A stretch of 64,000 nt of DNA from Rapana venosa (Eukaryota; Mollusca; Gastropoda; Neogastropoda; Muricidae), in assembly GCA_028751875.1 (NCBI GenBank), contig CM054158.1, positions 9,063,302-9,127,301 of the forward strand. Direction: 5' to 3'. Shown here one piece after another: positions 57,648 through 64,000 of this stretch. The translations under genes and the position numbers were made by a program. A model generated the notes under the pieces. The model worked only from the letters and a program-made list of their open reading frames with translations, did no database searches and was not told the DNA's origin. The first letter of the stretch is position 1. Every line of letters starts with the position of its first letter.

Positions 57648-58345
57648 AGCTAGAGCTCCCATGTTCACCAATGGTGAGATTTTGCGTATGCAACCTTTTT
57701 TGCCCACCTTGAAGTAAGCTGCATTCAGACTTGAGATGCATGCTGGGTATGTTCTGTAATCCACTGAACGCTGACATGAATTACAGGATCTTTAACATGC
57801 ATACTTGATCTTCTGCATGTGTATATACACAAGGGAATTAAGGCACTGGCAGGTCTGCATTTGAAGTTGGCTTGGGAGATCATAAAAATCCCCACCCTCA
57901 ATCCACCAGGAGGAGGCACCGTGGTTGAGTGGTTTAGGCGGTCAACTCGTGATCCAGAGGTCGCGGATTCGATCCCTGCTCGGCTCGGTGTTGTGCCCTT
58001 GGGAAAGACACTTTACTCCTATTTTCCTCACTCCACCCAGGTGTACAAGTGGGTACCAGCTCTGCTGGGGAAGTATCTGGCGACAGACTAGTGTCCTGTC
58101 ACAGGGGTGGTGAAAAACCATCAGTTCGCTTAACGCTACAGAAAACGGGATAAGCTCCGGCTCTATGGGCCTTCTGGCTGGAAAGAACATACTTCAATCC
58201 ACCAGACACTATTTAAACCCACGACTTCAAGGACCCGTGGGACTGAAGTGGATCAGTCTTAACCACTCGGGGAGAGCGTTAGTCACTAAATGGACCAACA
58301 AGAGCTCAGCTGAGAGCCAGGCATTGGCAGACGACCACCTGGTCA
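57648..58345 (+). repeat. SINE-F-like repeat carrying a nested SINE-A
   Basis: CCCATGTTCACCAATGGTGA, ATCCACTGAACGCTGACATG and, after the insertion, a tRNA-like stretch in reverse (GGATCAGTCTTAACCACTCG). SINE-A interrupts it at 57910-58193. Confidence 0.55.
57910..58193 (+). mobile_element. SINE-A, full length with 12-bp target duplication
   Basis: Near-identical to 46727-47007 over ~280 bp. Perfect flanks TCAATCCACCAG at 57898-57909 and 58194-58205. Confidence 0.92.
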
Positions 58346-58794
58346 AGACCAAGGGAAAATTGACGTCTGCTTACAGATAAAAAGTATAGACTCAATTTGT
58401 AGTTTGTTGAAGATCATTGTTATAATGTTTTAAAGATTAATGAAATGTGGTGGTGGTTTTTATTTTTTGTCAACTGTCACTTACTTTGTAAGAAATTACA
58501 TCCCTGATATGGCCTCTCTGGTCGACAGGGCTATAAACATGAATTCTGTATTAGCAAACAGCCTTGATGTGGCCTTAATGGCTGACATGGCCATCAACAT
58601 TCAATTTTTAATGAGGCAACAGTTTTGAGCCAACGATGTAGGTGGACTGAGTTCATGCCTTTGTGCTGGTGCGGGCAGTGACTATTGTAATGCATGACTT
58701 TTCCCTTGACTGGTTGGGGAGTCATGGGGGCACTGCACTGAAGAATTGTCCAGGCTGTGGGCAGTGTGTAGTTGCCGCCAGCCCCAGCTGCCCA

Positions 58795-59015
58795 CTCTCT
58801 ACAGAGGACGCATGTTGTTTGTTGCGTGTACACAAGATGCTCTGTGCATGTCTGGACCTCTGAAGTCTCGTCCAAAGAACTCGTAGGGAAGTGGAGCAGA
58901 TAACAAAGCTAACTTCAGGGGAAACTTCCCTCCAACAGACGCCCTGACAGAGACTCGACCCCGTGCCTTCAGTTACTGTCCAACCGTGGGTTCAAACACA
59001 ACCCACCAGGCTAAC
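58795..59015 (-). repeat. diverged SINE-B head region
   Basis: ACACAAGATGCTCTGTGCAT, CTCGTCCAAAGAACTCGTAG and a terminal ACCCACCAGGCTAACCTGCC resemble the head-proximal half of SINE-B in reverse. Confidence 0.5.
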
Positions 59016-59214
59016 CTGCCCCCTGTTACAGTGAACACAGCTGCCAGAATAAGGAGCTGCAGATTATAGCTCCGCTGAAAAACAAACCATTGTTGATGGA
59101 AGTCCTGTGGGGTTTCCAGGACCTGAGCTTTTTGAGCAGAAATCATATCCTCACATTCTAGAAATCTCTGTAGGCAAATTTTAAACCAGAACCTTTTCCC
59201 ATATACTTTAACTC

Positions 59215-59575
59215 AAGAGGTGGTCTGGGTGCTAGTCTTTCAGACGAGATGACAAACCAAGGTCCCATATGCAGCACACATGAAGAGCTAGTAAAATAAA
59301 TCAGTACAATAAGACAGCACCCGTGGTTAAATTCTGTAGAAAAAGCCTTGTAGGCAAACAAAAATGCATACAAACAAACTTTTCAAGAGGGTTCAATTTG
59401 TATTAATGGGTCGCAAAATCTCGAGTGGTGCCTCCAGGGTCCACAAGACCACAGGATAGGGGAAGGTGAAGGGTGAGCACTGCTCTTGTGGCTGTGTGGT
59501 CTTGCCAGGGAAGGCAGGTAAAATTTCCTGCTGAGAAATCTGCTGTGACTGATAGTGGTGTACAATACAATCCCT
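59215..59575 (+). repeat. SINE-C copy
   Basis: GGTGGTCTGGGTGCTAGTCT, CAGACGAGATGACAAACCAA and CTGAGAAATCTGCTGTGACT. Interrupted by unrelated bases near 59380-59460. Confidence 0.7.
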
Positions 59576-60579
59576 CTTTTCTATCGCTTTCTGTCTCTAC
59601 CCTTTTTCTGTTGTTCAATTCTTGATTTCTTTTTCTCGATCCATACCACCTTCTTCAATTGCCGCCTTCCCTGAGGGAACCCTCTCTGCTGTCCTTTGCC
59701 ACAGATGCTAAAGAAAACCCCCCAACACGACCTTGACCTTGCAGAATGAACGGAACCCAAGAAATAATGAAGGGCGTCAAGGCTGTCCAGGCTTCATGGT
59801 GCACTCTGGGAATGTGGATATCACCCAGGCCTCTATCCAGAACTGAACTAGTTTGACAGAAAAATTGAATAGACGACTTTACATTGTACACACATAGACA
59901 TCCAGTGGATGCTCAAAAAAATGACAGGAGTCACCTATACGACTACAGGTGAAAGTTGATGCTCTAAAAATGACAGGAATCTCCTATACCAACAATACAG
60001 TTGGTTTATGCCAAAACTGTTGACAAGTATCACTTCCCAGCAGATGACTAGGCTCCACAGGGGTCAACCCCCCCGTCACACGACTTCTTAAGAAGTGAGG
60101 GGACAGGCGAGAGTTTGGCACCTTTTCATACCTGCAAGTATTCAGCATGGAATGTATGAACATAATTTACAATCAAGATATGTAACAAACCAGCAGAGCT
60201 TAGCTGTCTGCCACTTGCTCCTTATCATTCATCCTTCGAAGGCAAAGTTGACCAGGACTTGATGTTTGCTTGGAAGGTGTGTAGGCTAGCTGTAGGTCAG
60301 GAGGTGGCTGGTCAGTCAGATCGGGGCCCTGAAGGCTGACCCACATGGTGGACACACGTGGTGGCGGTGAAGGTGGCTGGGCCTTGAGCAGCACAGCTCA
60401 CTTCTTCTTGGCCTTTGTGACTGTCTCTTCAAGGCTGCATGGGCAACTCTGTGGAGATCCTGCCTCACTCTGCAGGACAGTGTGTTCGTTAAAGGTCTCT
60501 CAGTGATTCCCGTGACTGATGAGTGAGACAGCGGGCATGTTGTGGCTGACCCCTAGGGTCAGGGTGCAGAAGGATCAAC

Positions 60580-61200
60580 AGCAATGCAATGAAAGGTCGC
60601 AGGTTTGTATTCCCGTCTGAGTCTTGACCTTCTCCCCGACTACTGGACTATGAATAATTCTGTGCTTGACTTTGGGCTGAAACTGCGAGTGACAGACATT
60701 AAAAAGGTGAAGGTGTCCCATAGCCTGTGGGGTCGCTGGGGAGCGAGGTGTCGGGGACCTCAGCTTCTTTAGGAGCCAGCATATTGAGGGCGGCGCCCAT
60801 CTCTCTCCCTCGCCCTGTCCCTAAAGAGGGGAAGTAACCATTTACAGCGGGGTGAACAGGGTGACAATAATGAAACCAGTTCGCTGAACGGTCACCCATC
60901 CGCGAGGCCACCATGCTCACCACTGTGTTTTAAACCTTAGCTTGGGGAGAGCAGTGCTCTGAGCACTGAGCTGTCCCCTCCCAGGAAGCATTGAATCAAA
61001 CGTGATCAAGGCAACAAGAAAGTTGTGTCTGGAAAAAAAAGAAGAAGAAGAAACGGTGGAAAGAGCCCCTCACAAGAAACAAATATCTATAAATACATTT
61101 GTAAACAGAAAGACTAAAGTGGGAAATGTGGCGCTGCACTAGAGGCAATACACTTGCCCTGGGAAGAGTAGCTTAAGCTTCATTCTGTGTCATGAATGGA
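60580..61200 (+). repeat. diverged SINE-C copies or remnants
   Basis: A B-box-like GGTCGCAGGTTTGTATTCCC head near 60595, and a second part from 61008 (AAGGCAACAAGAAAGTTGTG) to 61190 with GTAAACAGAAAGACTAAAGT. Confidence 0.45.
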
Positions 61201-61522
61201 AGTGGTGTTCGCTGCAATCCTTACTGAACAGGGGAGGAGAGAGAGTTCTGGGGAACTGGAAAGACAAGTCTTGAAGATATGAAAATTATAGTTATGAAGT
61301 GTGCTGAATCTCTGAAGGATAGCCCAGCATGAGTACTGTGAGGTACGACAGCCATGGCTTTGTCCACAGTTGATGGAAAGTGTGACGTGTATGTAAGCAG
61401 TGCAGGCTGCTCCGCTGTGACCATCACTGGAGGGAGGCAGCAGTCACCGCACTGTCCTCCTGCCTAAGCAGGCTCAGGGGAACAGCGGAGAAGCAGGACA
61501 GAGAACGGCCGTTAAAAAAAAA

Positions 61523-61608
61523 GTTTATTCTTTTATTTCGAGGATAATGGAATAAGCACTCATGTGCTTTTTTTCATCTTGAGAGAGAAAAGGAGAGAGA
61601 GGAGAGAG

Positions 61609-61654
<46 letters not shown>

Positions 61655-61745
61655 AGAGAGAATGACAATGACAATGACAAATTCTTTTATTTCGAGGATA
61701 ATGAATAAGCACCCATGTGCTTTTTTACATCCAGTCCCCGCCCTT
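61523..61745 (-). repeat. two SINE-B tail fragments around a (GA)n run
   Basis: TTTCGAGGATAATGGAATAA at about 61540 and a second copy at about 61690, separated by a ~55-base GA microsatellite (61597-61651). The duplicated tail ends suggest slippage or duplication around the GA run. Confidence 0.7.
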
Positions 61746-62164
61746 AAGGATATATATGATAATATAAAAAAATAAAGCCCATAGCAATACACTTACACAG
61801 CTTACGGAAAAAAATATCTACACAAAATCCCCACAAAAATCACCGAAGAAGAGAGAGAGAAAAAAGAAAAGAAAAAAAAAAGTAGCAGCCAGTAAGAAAG
61901 AAAGCAGAACAGAAAACACAGAAACAACCGAAAAAATAGCAAGACCCAAGAGCAAAACAAAAACTGCAACAACAAGGGGAGAGGGAACAACCGAATAGTC
62001 CCCCCTCAAAAAAGCAACAACAACCCCAAACCCACACCAAAACAGAACCAAACAAAGCAAAACCTCTATAAAAATAAAGGAGAACAAACCACGTAAATAG
62101 TTTCATTTTGGCTAACAGAAAGAAACGTCAATTGTGGAAGCAATTTGCATCCCCATGCACACGT

Positions 62165-62171
62165 ACACACA

Positions 62172-62202
<31 letters not shown>

Positions 62203-62222
62203 GCCACACACACACACACGCG

Positions 62223-62253
<31 letters not shown>

Positions 62254-62295
62254 CACACATACCCACACACACGCGCGGCGCGGCGCGCGCGCGCA
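62165..62295. repeat. CA / CG alternating purine-pyrimidine tract
   Basis: Blocks of (CA)n alternating with (CG)n, including runs such as GCGCGCGCGCGCG. Strong Z-DNA-forming pattern. Confidence 0.9.
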
Positions 62296-62545
62296 CTCAC
62301 ACCATGCATCAATGTCAACATAAAATCTTTATGAATATCATGCATAGTCATAGAGAAGGACATCTGCATTTTGGAATTAGCTATACATAATTGGTACGCT
62401 CAAAACAAGATATCAAAATAAAACATTCACTGAATCTCAAATACAGTCAATTTAGGGAGTAGAACTGAAATATTAAATCTGAATAAAGCATTCAACGGGA
62501 TACTAATTGTAAGTACGACGATTAAATCTATCAGCAAATAATAAA

Positions 62546-62546
<1 letters not shown>

Positions 62547-62594
<48 letters not shown>
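62547..62594. repeat. (GA)n microsatellite
   Basis: About 48 bases of GA. Confidence 0.95.
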
Positions 62595-62597
<3 letters not shown>

Positions 62598-62884
62598 CAC
62601 AGTGCATTTTAAATCCATATGATATTGAATATAGTTTTCAATTCATCAACACTATCACCATTAGAAATCACTGTGATTTAACATTGTACATGTTAAGATC
62701 GTCCTAGAGTCATTATAAAGAAGTAGGATAGTGGAAAAATCATTTTAGAAGTCATTTTTCAATAACACAATAGCATATACAAGTAAAACACTCACACTTA
62801 AACACAGAGAGAGATGGGGGGGGAGAGGATAATTTGGTATAATGCAAGGGAGGATATATTTACTTTGTTTCCAACAGATCAATT

Positions 62885-63756
62885 GTGGATTTTTATTTTT
62901 GATGCATCAAGTGGATGAAAAAATGACTTTTGAAGATTGTTAATGATTGGTGTTGTCTAAATGAGTCAGGAAGGGAGTTCCACAGCACAGGGCCTGAGTA
63001 AAGTAAGCTAGATTTGAACAAATCTATTCTTGGTATTGGGACACATGGCTTTTCAGTATTTCTGGAATGATTCATTGGGAATTGTCTTTTAAGGGTGAGG
63101 AAAAGTTCTGTCATTATCTTAAAACATCATGATGCTTTGTTAAATCTTAGTCTTTGGTGTTGGGGAAGAATATTTAACTGAGTATAATCCACTTTAGTAA
63201 GGTAGTCTTCTTCAGAAGGACCAGTTTAAGAGCACGTTTATACAGACTTATTAATGGTTTCATAGTGTTTGCACTAGCAGAATCCCACAGGGTTGAAGCA
63301 TAATCTATTGAGGATTGTATATAAGCTTGAAAGAATAGTTTTCTTGAATGAAAGTCAGAAAATGTTTGATTTTAGTCAGTTGGTATACTCTTTGAGACAT
63401 GTATTTGCACAGATGGGATATGTGATGGTACCAGCTGAGATTTTCATCAGTTGTTACTCCTAGAACTTTGTGGTGAGAGGCTTGTTCTATTGTTTCCTTT
63501 TCAATATGGATTGGAGAAAATTTATGAGATAAGAGCAAGCAGAAGAATAAACAACTCTGAGAAATCTTGGGGGAAAGTGGCACCATGTTTACCATTATTG
63601 ATGATGTCTCTGGCTAACTCATTGATAAAAACAGAAAACAATAAGGGGCTACATACATCACCCTGTTTAACACCAGTGGTACAGTATATTATGTCAGTCA
63701 CTTTAGTTCCACATCTTATTCTGCTTCTGACATTCTGATACATGGCTCTCAAACAT
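62885..63756 (-). mobile_element. LINE reverse transcriptase fragment with internal deletion
   Basis: Reverse strand, 5' to 3': GVKQGDVCSPLLFSVFINEL (RT palm entry, 63690-63620), a break near 63540-63590 where the catalytic FADD region should be, HKVLGVTTDENLSWYHHISH (63480-63400), then IDYASTLWDSASANT and IDLFKSSLLYSGPVLWNSLP (63030-62960). A dead copy. Confidence 0.83.
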
Positions 63757-63792
63757 CATAATAGTTTACCCTTCACACCATTTTTCAGGAGA

Positions 63793-64000
63793 ATAGGCCA
63801 CAACAAGTTCCATTTCGACAACCAGTCTTCTCCAGATGTCAAACGTCTTTCTCTTTCTCTGTCCAACCATTCTCTCTCTCAACTGGTAAACGAAGCAACA
63901 CACAGATCCGGTCATATTTTAGACTGGCTGATTACTATTGCTTCATTTAATCTTGTCACATCTGTTTCTGTAACCGACGAACTGCATTCTGATCATTCCG
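63793..64000 (+). mobile_element. LINE endonuclease fragment running off the window
   Basis: Plus-strand frame reads KFHFDNQSSPDVKRLSLSL, LVNEATHRSGHILDWLIT and VSVTDELHSDHS, the C-terminal part of an APE-type endonuclease (THxxGHxLD and SDHS motifs). It probably continues beyond 64000. Opposite in orientation to the adjacent LINE fragment. Confidence 0.75.

Larger units (their letters stand above)
57090..64000. other. repeat-rich intergenic DNA downstream of SF3A2
   Basis: No supported host coding exon. It contains nested SINEs, SINE-B and SINE-C remains, GA and CA/CG microsatellites and LINE fragments. The part not listed separately (59.6-60.5 kb and 61.2-61.5 kb) shows nothing I can name. 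Confidence 0.6.

Noticed and set aside
60200..60394. 64-codon minus-strand frame with a protein-like look
   Set aside because: No splice sites, domain or neighbouring exon supports it, and it lies among SINE remains; it may be an unrecognised repeat.

Overview
The window looks like nuclear DNA of an invertebrate animal, most likely a mollusc and perhaps a marine gastropod. The reasons are two intron-rich genes with GT/AG splice sites, many tRNA-derived SINEs, several non-LTR retrotransposon (LINE) families, long GA/CA/CT microsatellites and unusually long poly-G tracts. The mollusc assignment is inference from repeat style. No bacterial, organellar or CRISPR feature was seen.

Two protein genes are supported, arranged head to head. 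On the minus strand, 32368 down to 10443, is a 13-exon gene for a protein of about 1,945 residues. It has a very long, low-complexity N-terminal half (two giant exons, 32368-30353 and 29936-27610) with a small CxxC...CxxC zinc-ribbon-like motif, then an F-box, then about nine exons of cysteine-type leucine-rich repeats ending in a TGA. All exon phases join without conflict, but each giant exon needs one single-base frame correction. On the plus strand, 36518 to 56237, lies splicing factor 3A subunit 2 (SF3A2) in seven coding exons, about 349 residues. Its 50-nt exon 4 is identifiable only by length, phase and partial sequence because the assembly there is noisy, and its proline-rich last exon carries one apparent missing base. 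Between the two starts (4.1 kb) sit ETS-like and YY1-like motifs typical of a housekeeping, possibly bidirectional, promoter.

By region: 1-10.4 kb has no supported gene, only microsatellites and SINE/LINE pieces. 10.4-32.4 kb is the F-box/LRR gene with introns full of minisatellites. 32.4-36.5 kb is the shared upstream region. 36.5-57.1 kb is SF3A2, whose introns hold a 1.6 kb inverted-repeat-bounded element, a 19-bp minisatellite, an 81-bp array, a SINE with perfect target duplication, LINE pieces and a TTAA-ended MITE split by a 2.8 kb LINE. 57.1-64 kb is repeat-rich intergenic DNA ending in LINE fragments.

The most unusual observation is that several intronic tandem arrays begin exactly on a splice junction and repeat it. 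The 3' splice site of F-box/LRR exon 7 recurs about 11 times. Both sides of exon 11 carry arrays made from the junction. The 5' splice site of SF3A2 exon 3 recurs about 8 times. This makes strings of decoy or alternative splice sites next to the real ones and suggests array growth by slippage or unequal exchange seeded at exon edges.
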